Positions 54,656 to 64,000 of a stretch of DNA of 64,000 nucleotides are shown here, one piece after another. Every line of letters starts with the position of its first letter. Position 1 is the first letter of the stretch. This DNA is from Omphiscola glabra (taxonomy: Eukaryota; Mollusca; Gastropoda; Lymnaeidae). The position numbers and the translations under genes are program-made. The DNA lies in contig OZ024794.1 in the NCBI GenBank assembly GCA_964017045.1, forward strand, positions 6,670,329-6,734,328. The letters are read 5' to 3'. The notes beneath the pieces were generated by a model. It was not told the origin of the DNA and searched no databases. It saw nothing but the letters and a program-made list of their open reading frames with translations.

Positions 54656-55765
54656 TTTAAAATGTGTTAAGCTCAAATTTGTCATACTTTATTTTTTTAA
54701 CCATATGGATTAGCTGTGGCGCCAGCTATGGAAAAAAATGTAATTTATTGAATACTTTTTGTATCACATCAACACAATGTATCTCAATTTTGACATTTTA
54801 AAATCAAACTTTGATGGATTGTAAAATTTTTACTTATTAATATATTGTAATATGCTTAGTTCATGACACAGACAATTCTATAAAATACATTATGCAAAAT
54901 GTCAAACAAACTGGTTGATATTTTTAAAAGTTATCATTTATTATGTGATTCAAACGTCAAAATTTTGTGAATGAACGTGCAATAATTTTGTTCATAAAGT
55001 AAATGAATTCTTTAATTTTAATGACCAACTGAAAAATAAAATGTCATTCGGCTTCAACTTTTGACTCTTCTAACCCTAATTTAAGCCTTCATCTGGCTCT
55101 TCTAGCTTCTAAGGACTTATTCATTTGTTTTTGTGCCTTTGATATCCACTTAGCGCCCATCGTAATGTAATAATTGAACTTAAACAGACCAAATGAAAGC
55201 TGCAAAAATCTTAAGGGAGCCTCCTATATTTTGGATCCATCATTGAAAAGAAGGGTTGCTAATGCAATACCAATGTTGACAGCTCTTAAACCATTATATT
55301 TGTTCTTAGGGCACATTTTCAGTATGATACTATTCATCGATTCGTTTGCATTTTAGGTATAAATATCTAGACATTTACTAAAAATAAATGGATGTTAAAG
55401 GTCTAAAAAACGGGCCTGATTAAATTCATTTCTACTGATTCCCTGTTATTTTAAACATTTAAAGTTAATTAAATGATTTTCAATGTCTTAATCTTCATTT
55501 TAGTCTAAATGACATGTCATTTACTACATAGATTTCTTTAAATTTAATTTCTAACCTGTTCTGGGTGGGCGTGACATTTGGCGTTTCAAGACCTCTACAC
55601 TTGGGTATTTTATCTTTAGTCAAGGGTAATAATTATTCTTCAACGATTTAATGGAATCAGATTGTTTTGATTATTTTAATTCCAATTAAAATATCCTCAT
55701 TGTGTCCAATGTTAGGCTTAGTATTTAATGGGGTAAATTTTGAGAGATAGCACCATGACGTATCA
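54656..55765. other. AT-rich sequence, no gene supported
   Basis: A 60-codon ORF at 55174-55356 ends in a hydrophobic tail but shows no family features. Nothing else is recognisable. Confidence 0.35.
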
Positions 55766-55843
55766 CACGGCCGCCATCTTGGTTTCGGCGACCCGTGAAC
55801 CTATACATGTTCCCGGGTCGCGGCAACCAAGATGGCGGCCGTG
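55766..55843. repeat. GC-rich palindrome with YY1-like motifs (78 bp)
   Basis: Arms of 34 bp (CACGGCCGCCATCTTGGTT.. and ..AACCAAGATGGCGGCCGTG) flank a 10-base loop with about four mismatches. Each arm carries CAAGATGGCGGC, which matches the YY1 transcription-factor consensus as I know it. It stands out as GC-rich in AT-rich surroundings. It could be a hairpin MITE or a regulatory site. No target duplication is obvious. Confidence 0.75.
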
Positions 55844-55949
55844 GAATAATAAAACAACTCACGTTTGCTAAAAATAGGAATAAAACGTTAAACATTAATT
55901 TTAAAATGTACTAAATATATCCCTAAACCTAACATGAACCCTAAATTTA

Positions 55950-56155
55950 GCCCTAACCTATCGGAACCAGGGTTTTGACCCTATCGGAACCAGAGCTTTG
56001 ACCCTATCGGAACCGGGGTTTTGACCCTATCGGAACCAGAGCTTTAACCCTCTCCCTTACCTGGATTTTGACCCTCTAACTAACCTGGGTTTTGAACCTA
56101 TCCCTAACCTGGGTTTTGACCCTCTCCCTCACCTGGGTTTTGCCCCTGAAAACTA
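55950..56155. repeat. 23-bp degenerate minisatellite, about 9 copies
   Basis: Left units contain CCCTATCGGAACCAGGGTTT and right units TCCCTAACCTGGGTTTTGA, with a switch near 56045. Confidence 0.88.
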
Positions 56156-57479
56156 GGAAAATGAACACCCCCCCCCCTTTTCCAAAAAAAAAAAAATGGC
56201 TAAAAATAATTATAAAATAAAGAAATAATGAAAACCCAACTTACAGTTTCATGGAATACACTTTTACACACTTTATTTCAGGTTCCACCGAAAATAATAT
56301 CCACTAAATGAATAAAACAACATCGTGTCATGAAATAATGCATTTCAAAGATGGCGGAACACATACAAATATTATAATAAGCCAACCAATGAAATTTTAA
56401 CATTATAATAAATCAACCAATAAATTTTGCCATCATCATATTAATGAAAATGTAACTCTAGTAACAAAAAAAAATAATAAGGGGAGTGAATCCAAAACAG
56501 AAACTTAACAAAAACACGTAAATGACATCACGGTGCCATCTCTCCAAAAAAGCCTTTAATAGTATATCTATTGTCATGAAACTTTTGATTCTTTGAATAT
56601 TTGTTATCACTAGGCATTGCATAAACAGATTAAAAAAATATTAAGACAATTTTAATATTCACAAAATAATTATTTTGTTTATTTCTATGAAAGCAGCCAT
56701 ATCTAAAGGTCTGATCATCGTATTCAACAATAATTGGAGAGGTCATCTTTGTTTTGAAATAATTAATAAAACATCATTTAAAAAAAAAAAATTAAGGGGT
56801 GGGGGTGGGTTTAAATTCTGATACTCAAAAAAATTAATTAAACATAATTACACATAATTGTGCAGAATTGAATACACTTAAATTTGATATCAATTGTTAA
56901 TGCTAAATCGAAAATTGGCTTTATGAAAAACTTGTGCGGTACACAAGAAAATAGGACCGGGGGGGGGGGGGTGGGAGTAGCTAATAAGAAGATAATAATA
57001 ATAAAGAATATTTCGTTACTTCGCGGGCTGCAAAGTGGTTGCTGAGGGGCCGCATTCCGCCCGCGGGCCGTATGTTGTGCAGGCCAGGCTTAACTCATAT
57101 CATGGCAAAGTTTTTGCAGTTTACTTAAACGATCCACAATGCTTAGACACGTGAATACATAAACAAACCCATAAACAAGAAAGTAACTTATAAAAAAAAA
57201 AATAAAAAAAATTAATAAGCAAATTGACATTGAGAAACTTTTAAACAGAAAAATACGATTTTTTAAAATAACAACAAAATATCCGATTAAAGAAAATAAC
57301 ATAAGTTAAAAAGTATGGTCGTGCTTGAGCTAAATGAAAAAATATAAATTTAGTTTGAAGTAATTCTCTACACCAGGTTCGATGTTTTCATTAAATAAAA
57401 TCACAGGAGAATTGCACTAATATACAAATAATTACTTAAAATCCGAGTCTTTTAAATTAAGTTATTATAAGAGCGCTAA
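56156..57479. other. AT-rich sequence with one possible hAT end
   Basis: At 57021-57085 TCGCGGGCTGCAAAGTGG with CCGCCCGCGGGCCGTATG resembles the GC-rich end of non-autonomous hAT elements; no matching other end was found. AAGATGGCGGA at 56350 is a second YY1-like motif. A G-run lies at 56959-56970. No gene is supported (the 70-codon ORF 57090-57302 is AT-driven). Confidence 0.4.
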
Positions 57480-58085
57480 GTTACGGTATTTAGTTTAAAC
57501 ACAGATGGACTAGGTAGCCATTAAGTCATGGCATTTATCTTAAAGCACAGATGGGAGCCCTTAAGTCGTGGCATTTATCTTAAAGCACAGATGGAAGCCC
57601 TTAAGTCGTGACATTTATCTTAAAGCACAGATGGTAGCCATTAAGTCATGGCATTTATCTTAAAGCACAGATGGTAGCCATTAAGTCGTGGCATTTATCT
57701 TAAAGCACAGATGGAAACCCTTAAGTCGTGGCATTTATCTTAAAGCACAGATGGTAGCCATTAAGTCGTGGCATTTATCTTAAAGCACAGATGGGAGCCC
57801 TTAAGTCGTGGCATTTATCTTAAAGCACAGATGGAAGCCCTTAAGTCGTGGCATTTATCTTAAAGCACAGATGGTAGCTCTTAAGTCGTGGCATTTATCT
57901 TAAAGCACAGATGGTAGCTCTTAAGTCGTGGCATTTATCTTAAAGCACAGATGGTAGCCATTAAGTCGTGGCATTTATCTTAAAGCACAGATGGTAGCTC
58001 ATAAGTCGTGGCATTTATCTTAAAGCACAGATCGTAGCTCTTAAGTCGTGGCATTTATCTGAAAGCACAGATGAACTAGGTAGCT
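57480..58085. repeat. 40-bp minisatellite, about 14 copies
   Basis: Unit contains TCTTAAAGCACAGATGG, AGCCCTTAAGTCGTGG and CATTTA. Variants GGGAGCCC, GGAAGCCC and GGTAGCCA recur in the same order 240 bp apart (57541 and 57781), showing a six-unit block duplication. Confidence 0.96.
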
Positions 58086-58384
58086 TTTAAGTGTTCATCA
58101 CCGATGACAGTTGAGTGATTTCGATGTAATAATTTGTCACTCGGTGCAGGCAGGAGTAACACTGGTGAGTATCGTGTTTTATTGAAACTCAGTAGGACAA
58201 ATACAAATTAAATTTCTTTAAGACTGTCTTATTGAAGAATTTCTGCCCAATGAAAATATAACTAGTAAAAACTTAAGTAAAATATCCGCAACACGCAGAC
58301 TAATTTCCACTAGTTCTTGGAAGGGCGCCCCCCCCCACACACACACCCTAATGGTTCCAGGTCCAAATATTGACAACGAAACAT
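58086..58384. other. Unique sequence, no gene seen
   Basis: Nothing recognisable apart from a C-run near 58329-58336 followed by a short CA repeat. Confidence 0.35.
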
Positions 58385-58495
58385 GTCATGTCTAGAGGGG
58401 GAGCCTGTCATGTCAAGAGGGGGAGCCTGTCATGTCTAGAGTCGGAGCCTGTCATGTCTAGAGTCGGAGCCTGTCATGTCTAGAGGGGGCACCTG
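58385..58495. repeat. 22-bp minisatellite, 5 copies
   Basis: Unit contains CTGTCATGTCTAGAG then GGGGAGC or TCGGAGC. Confidence 0.92.
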
Positions 58496-58583
58496 TAAAT
58501 ACTTGATTCAAGTTGATCCCTAAAGCGCCTATAGTTTGGTGACCTATCTAAAGCTGATATGACATCATATCTTCTTCTTCTTC

Positions 58584-59417
58584 TTATGCCTCTTTACCCC
58601 GTCTGGGGCATAGGCCGTCCACAAGAATTTTCCACTCATCCCGGTCCTGTGCTTTCCTTTCCAATTGCTTCCAGTTGTATCCCATATTTTGCGTGTCTGT
58701 CTCTAGTTCACGTCTCCATGTATTCTTAGGTCTTCCTCTCTTTCTTTTTCCCTGTGGATTCCATGTTAGACATTGTCTGGTGGTGCTATCTGGGGGTTTT
58801 CTCAGAGTATGCCCAATCCACCTCCATCTTTTCTTTATGATGTCTTCATCAACGGGCACCTGGTATGTCCTTTCTAATAGATCTTTGTTGGTGATGGTAT
58901 TTGGCCATTTGATGTTAAGGATCTTTCTAAGGCATATGTTTATGAATGTCTGCACTTTCTGTGTAATGCTCGCTGATGTTTTCCACGTTTCTGCTCCATA
59001 AAGTAGGACTGTTTTGACATTTGTATTAAAGATTCTGACTTTGGTTTGAAGTTTCAGCTGCTTCGACTCCCATATTTTCTTTAATAACACAAATGCTGAT
59101 CTAGCTTTTCCAATTCTAGACCTCACGTCTGCGTCGGATCCGCCGTTTGTGTCTATGGTGCTGCCTAAGTAATTGAAGGACTCCACTTCTTCCAGTGCCT
59201 TTCCTTCCAGACAGATATGCTCTTGGTTGGATGAGTTCACCTTCATGATTTTCGTCTTGCTTTTATTTATATTAAGTCCGAGCTGTGATGAAAAGGTGGC
59301 TACATATTTTGTTTTTTCCTGCATTTGTTGCTGGTTGTGGGACAGAAGTGCAATGTCATCTGCAAAGTCTAGGTCATTCAGTTGTTCCCAGAGTGTCCAC
59401 TGTATCCCATTCCTTTT
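58584..59417 (-). CDS. RTE-type ORF, 3' segment: FADD palm motif to C-terminus
   Basis: On the minus strand the frame is open from the junction near 59417 to the stop at 58584. It contains NDLDFADDIALLSHN (palm motif C, catalytic Asp pair), INKSKTKIMKVN, NYLGSTIDTNGG, LLYGAETWKTSA, a WRWIGHTLRK segment, GRPKNTWRRELE and a C-terminal RDEWKILVDGLC. These are the late reverse transcriptase and C-terminal motifs of RTE-clade LINEs. An internal methionine at 59324 is not a natural start. This segment continues the protein of 59423-60912 but on the opposite strand, so it is a fragment of one element, not a separate gene. Confidence 0.92.
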   Translation of the reverse strand, partial: KRNGIQWTLWEQLNDLDFADDIALLSHNQQQMQEKTKYVATFSSQLGLNINKSKTKIMKVNSSNQEHICLEGKALEEVESFNYLGSTIDTNGGSDADVRSRIGKARSAFVLLKKIWESKQLKLQTKVRIFNTNVKTVLLYGAETWKTSASITQKVQTFINICLRKILNIKWPNTITNKDLLERTYQVPVDEDIIKKRWRWIGHTLRKPPDSTTRQCLTWNPQGKRKRGRPKNTWRRELETDTQNMGYNWKQLERKAQDRDEWKILVDGLCPRRGKEA

Positions 59418-59422
59418 TTTTG

Positions 59423-60912
59423 CAAAACCAAATAGACCACATATGCATTAACAAAAAATTTAGAAAGTCTCTACAAGATGTACGAGCAAAACGAGGAGCA
59501 GATGTCGCATCTGATCATCATCTTGTTTGGGCAAGACTAAAGTTAAAGTTGAAGAAGAACTGGGAACCGCCAACTGTTAAGCGAACAAAATTCAACGTAG
59601 CACTTTTGGTAAATGAGCAGAAAAGAGAGGAATTCAGTGTTACCTTAAGGAATAAGTTCCAAGCGCTGGAAGACCAAACAGAAGATGACCAAGTAGAACA
59701 TAAATGGCAAAACATAAAGTCGTCTGTAACATCCACTTGCCAAGAAGTTTTAGGATCAGTGAAACAGAAACACAAAGACTGGCTCTCAATCAACACACTG
59801 CAAAAAATAAAAGAGAGAAAAGAAATGAAAAGTTTAGTTAACAGCAGCCGCACCAGGGCGGAGAAAACAAAAGCGCAAGAGAAATATAAAGAAGCAAACC
59901 AAAAAGTAAAAAACAGCATAAAAAAAGATAAGAATGCCTACATAGATGGCCTAGCATCAACAGCAGAAGAAGCAGCCAAGAAGGGCAACCTGAGAGAGCT
60001 CTACGATATAACAAGAAAGCTGTCAGGGCGATACAAAAGGCCGGAGAGACCTGTCAAAGATAGAGAAGGTAGATCAATAACAGAAAGGAAAGAGCAACAA
60101 AAAAGATGGGTGGAATACTTTAAAGAACTATTAAACAGACCCCCACCCACAGACACACCAGACATACAACCAGCAAATGAAGACTTACAAATAGAAGAAA
60201 GCGCCCCAAATAGGGAAGAAATAGCTCTGGCCATCAAGCAGCTCAAATTAGGGAAAGCACCGGGACCGGACAACATCACAGCAGAGATGATGAGAGCTGA
60301 TATAAATACAATAGTCAACATGCTGCACCCTCTGTTTGAAAAGATATGGGAAGAAGAGAGAGTTCCAAAAGATTGGAAAGAAGGATACCTCATCAAGATA
60401 CCAAAGAAAGGGGATCTCAGCAATTGTGCAAATTACAGAGGAATCACACTGCTGTCCATACCAGGAAAGGTCTTTAACAGAATCATTTTGAATAGAATGA
60501 AAGACCAGGTCGACATGCAGCTACGAGATCAACAGGCTGGATTCCGCCAAAACAGATCATGCACAGATCAAATTGCAGCACTGAGAATCATTGTAGAACA
60601 ATCCATCGAATGGAACTCCCCTTTATACATAAATTTTATAGACTACGAAAAGGCCTTTGATAGCCTGGACCGACAAACATTGTGGAAACTTCTTCGGCAC
60701 TATGGAGTACCAGGGAAATTAGTCAGGATTATTCAGAGCTCTTATGAAGAAATGACATGCAGGGTGGTCCACGAAGGTAGACTCACAGATGCCTTTACAG
60801 TCGAAACAGGAGTCAGACAAGGATGCCTCTTGTCCCCATTTCTATTCATCCTTGCCATTGACTGGATAATGAAAAAATCCACAGCCAAAAAAGGAATGGG
60901 ATACAGTGGACA
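59423..60912 (+). CDS. RTE-type ORF, inverted 5' segment: endonuclease end and reverse transcriptase N-terminal half
   Basis: The 497 codons are free of stops. The segment starts with NQIDHICINKKF and SDHHLVWARLKLKLKKNW, the C-terminal end of an apurinic-type endonuclease (S-D-H motif). A charged linker follows (about residues 45-300), then the reverse transcriptase: LKLGKAPGPDNITAEMM, WKEGYLIKIPKKGDLSNCAN, YRGITLLSIPGKVFNRIIL, QAGFRQNRSCTDQI, motif A IDYEKAFDSLDR, and GVRQGCLLSPFLFILAIDW. It stops just before the catalytic FADD box, which lies on the inverted partner segment. The longer ORF extends into flanking DNA at both ends. The intact frame indicates recent insertion, but the protein cannot be made whole from this locus. 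Confidence 0.92.
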
Positions 60913-60919
60913 TCATATC

Positions 60920-61322
60920 GCGTACACTAAATTCAGGGGAATCATTCCATGGAAATTTTCCGACTTTGGAGAATAATGATATTTCAGTTTGGAAGTGAAA
61001 CGTGTACGAGATTTGGTCTCTGGGCTGTGTAGCTAACTCAGTTTTACTTCTAACAAATATGTATTGGGGCAGGGTGATAAATTGGCTTGGGCCAGTGGTA
61101 TAGCTCAGTATAACTTTTAACAAATGTTATCATAGGGAAGATTATCTTGTACCATATTTTGTCTTTGGGCAGAGTAGCTTGAATTAAGTTTTATCTTGGG
61201 GCTCAGCAGCTAAATTATTGAAAATTGTACCTGATTTTTGTCTTGTGGCATAGTTGCTTGTACCAGATTTTGTATTAAGTCAGAGTAGCTAACTCAGTGA
61301 ATTTTTTTACAGACAAGTGGTT
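60920..61322. other. Degenerate T-rich sequence with weak repeats
   Basis: Motifs such as GTACC.GATTTTTGTCTTG and GCAGAGTAGCT recur three to four times at irregular 50-60-bp spacing, probably an old eroded minisatellite. No gene. Confidence 0.45.
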
Positions 61323-61392
61323 CAAAGCTCCATTATAAAGGGCAAACATAGTTGTTTCAAAGCTCCATTATAAAGGGCAAACATAGTTGTTT
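61323..61392. repeat. 35-bp tandem dimer
   Basis: Two identical copies containing CAAAGCTCCATTATAAAGGG followed by CAAACATAGTTGTTT. Confidence 0.95.
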
Positions 61393-61454
61393 ACAGGCAT
61401 AAAATATTATTGTAACTGTATATTATATTTTAAAAATACGTGTGACTTTGTCGC

Positions 61455-63772
61455 TTTATTCTTTGACATGTGATCATGTCTATTTACTCTATGTCATGTG
61501 ACTATATCTTTATACTCTATGTCATATAACCATGTCTCTATCCTCTATGTCATATAACCATGTCTCTATCCTCTATGTCATATAACCATTTCTCTATTCT
61601 CTATGTCATATAACCATGTCTCTATCCTCTATGTCATATAACCATGTCTCTATTCTATATGTCATATAACCATGTCTCTATCCTCTATGTCATATAACCA
61701 TGTCTCTATCCTCTATGTCATATAACCATGTCTCTATCCTCTATGTCATATAACCATGTCTCTATCCTCTATGTCATATAACCATGTCTCTATCCTCTAT
61801 GTTAAATAACCATGTCTCTATCCTCTATGTCATATAACCATGTCTCTATTCTATATGTCATATAACCATGTCTCTATCCTCTATGTCATATAACCATGTC
61901 TCTATCCTCTATGTCATATAACCATGTCTCTATCCTCTATGTCATATAACCATGTCTCTATCCTCTATGTCATATAACCATGTCTCTATCCTCTATGTTA
62001 AATAACCATGTCTCTATCCTCTATGTCATATAACCATGTCTCTATTCTCTATGTCATATAACCATGTCTCTATCCTCTATGTCATATAACCACGTCTCTA
62101 TCCTCTATGTCATATAACCATGTCTCTATCCTCTATGTCATATAACCATGTCTCTATCCTCTATGTCATATAACCATGTCTCTATCCTCTATGTCATATA
62201 ACCATGTCTCTATCCTCTATGTCATAAAACCATGTCTCTATCCTCTATGTCATATAACCATGTCTCTATCCTCTATGTCATATAACCATGTCTCTATCCT
62301 CTATGTCATATAAACATGTCTCTATCCTCTATGTCATATAACCATGTCTCTATCATCTATGTCATATAACCATGTCTCTATCCTCTATGTCATATAACCA
62401 TGTCTCTATCCTCTATGTCATATAACCATGTCTCTATCCACTATGTCATATAACCATGTCTCTATCCTCTATGTCATATAACCATGTCTCTATCCTCTAT
62501 GTCATATAACCATGTCTCTATCCTCTATGTCATATAACCATGTCTCTATCCTCTATGTCATATAACCATGTCTCTATCCTCTATGTCATATAACCATGTC
62601 TCTATCCTCTATGTCATATAACCATGTCTCTATCCTCTATGTCATATAACCATGTCTCTATCCTCTATGTCAAATAACCATGTCTCTATCCTCTATGTCA
62701 TATAACCATGTCTATCCTCTACTTCATATAACCATGTCTATGTCATATAACCATGTCTCTATCCTCTATGTCATATAACCATGTCTCTATCCTCTATGTC
62801 ATATAACCATGTCTCTATCCTCTATGTCATATAACCATGTCTCTATCCTCTATGTCATAAAACCATGTCTCTATCCTCTATGTCAAATAACCATGTCTCT
62901 ATCCTCTATGTCATATAACCATGTCTCTATCCTCTATGTCAAATAACCATGTCTCTATCCTCTATGTCAAATAACCATGTCTCTATCCTCTATGTCATAT
63001 AACCATGTCTCTATCCTCTATGTCATATAACCATGTCTCTATCCTCTATGTCAAATAACCATGTCTCTATCCTCTATGTCAAATAACCATGTCTCTATCC
63101 TCTATGTCATATAACCATGTCTATATCCTCTATGTCATATAACCATGTCTCTATCCTCTATGTCATATAACCATGTCTATGTCATATAACCATGTCTCTA
63201 TCCTCTATGTCATATAACCATGTCTCTATCCTCTATGTCATATAACCATGTCTCTATCCTCTATGTCATATAACCATGTCTCTATCCTCTATGTCATATA
63301 ACCATGTCTCTATCCTCTATGTCAAATAACCATGTCTCTATCCTCTATGTCATATAACCATGTCTCTATCCTCTATGTCAAATAACCATGTCTCTATCCT
63401 CTTTGTCAAATAACCATGTCTCTATCCTCTATGTCATATAACCATGTCTCTATCCTCTATGTCATATAACCATGTCTCTATCCTCTATGTCAAATAACAA
63501 TGTCTCTATCCTCTATGTCAAATAACCATGTCTCTATCCTCTATGTCATATAACCATGTCTCTATCCTCTACTTCATATAACCATGTCTCTATCCTCTAT
63601 GTCATATAACCATGTCTCTATCCTCTATGTCATATAACCATGTCTCTATCCTCTATGTCATATAACCATGTCTCTATCCTCTATGTCATATAACCATGTC
63701 TCTATCCTCTATGTCATATAACCATGTCTCTATCCTCTATGTCATATAACCATGTCTCTATCCTCTATGTCA
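61455..63772. repeat. 28-bp minisatellite, about 83 copies, 2.3 kb
   Basis: Unit contains CATGTCTCTATCCTCTATGT followed by CATATAAC. Frequent variants are CAAATAAC, TAAATAAC, ATTCTATATG and short units lacking CTCTATCC (about 62737 and 63176). A block marked by TTAAATAAC recurs at about 61801 and 61997, offset 196 bp (seven units). The rightmost 230 bp of the window (63773-64000) are unique and contain a hairpin CAGGTG..CACCTG at 63931-63952. Confidence 0.98.
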
Positions 63773-64000
63773 AGATTTTGTAGTGCATAATAAGAAAGCA
63801 TGTTTAATGGCTTTGCAAGTAAAATTCAAAGGATAGAAAAATATACGGGGTGTATACTGTTAAAGTGTATAATTTGAGCAGTGTAAACTCTAAGACAGCT
63901 GTGAAATAAATAATTGAATTGATAGAAATTCAGGTGGTGCCATGGGCACCTGCCCTACCTTCGATGCCCTAGTGTTACAGTATATTCTAATGTAGCATAG

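Larger units (their letters stand above)
58561..60919 (-). mobile_element. Young RTE-type LINE (family B) with a twin-priming inversion
   Basis: The insertion lies between two perfect 11-bp copies of GACATCATATC (58561-58571 and 60909-60919). The 3' part (58572 to about 59417) is on the minus strand and ends in an (AAG)n tail. The 5' part (about 59423-60912) is inverted, on the plus strand. The two parts share about 26 bases ending GGATACAGTGGACA. This is the arrangement expected from twin priming, with the 5' part primed from the second target end through the GACA shared by the target and the RNA. The element is also 5'-truncated within the endonuclease. Confidence 0.92.

Noticed and set aside
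55920..56155. Telomere-like CCCTAA motifs
   Set aside because: CCCTAAC occurs only sporadically within a 23-bp degenerate repeat; there is no (TTAGGG)n run.
59285..59422. Upstream extension of the inverted RTE ORF
   Set aside because: These codons read antisense through the 3' segment of the same element; they are not part of the native protein.

Overview
This window looks like nuclear DNA of an animal, most likely a mollusc and perhaps a freshwater gastropod. The evidence is indirect. It holds Penelope-like, RTE-type and Helitron remnants, plus two short hAT elements of the SPIN type, a horizontally spread family that I recall being reported from a pond snail. There is no bacterial gene architecture, no operon, no rRNA or tRNA gene that I can recognise, and no CRISPR array. 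The species call is an inference.

The main content is tandem repeats. Summing my own intervals, about 28 kb of the 64 kb (roughly 44 percent) is minisatellite or microsatellite, in about 45 arrays with units of 4 to 65 bp. The largest are a 24-bp array (2326-4064), a 28-bp array (5985-7215), a 14/16-bp array (24075-25125), a 55-bp array of 5.1 kb (42640-47776), a 19-bp array (49823-52137), a 32-bp array (52972-54062) and a 28-bp array (61455-63772). Almost all long ORFs in the window are by-products of these arrays. In several places the seed of an array is visible: a splice donor, a LINE ORF, an LTR-like element, or the end of a dispersed repeat.

Layout. 1-1705: 3' end of a LINE, then a decayed Penelope-like reverse transcriptase gene. 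1853-4905: two related 24-bp arrays on duplicated flanks. 5058-19285: many arrays and a dispersed repeat (R1). 19823-22900: AT-rich DNA, GATA/GACA arrays holding a MITE, and a Helitron 3' end. 23055-25860: a 33-bp array interrupted by two LTR-like units, one carrying a SPIN-like hAT element. 25861-34400: further arrays, two dispersed repeats (R2, R3) and a short SAP-domain ORF. 34936-40874: two 5'-truncated RTE-type elements, each with a nested hAT element, plus R1 and R2 copies. 41139-47776: a 41-bp array, then the 55-bp array with an LTR-like element inside it. 49823-54062: the 19-bp array, a possible signal-peptide exon, a likely Ly6-type exon and the 32-bp array that starts at its donor site. 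54063-58500: AT-rich DNA with two large palindromes and a 40-bp array. 58561-60919: a young RTE-type insertion with a twin-priming inversion. 61323-64000: the final 28-bp array and flank.

Host genes are nearly absent. The only host-gene candidates are the Ly6-like exon (52859-52971), a possible first exon upstream of it, and the 59-residue SAP ORF (31305-31484), which may itself come from a transposon. Everything else with protein similarity is mobile-element material.
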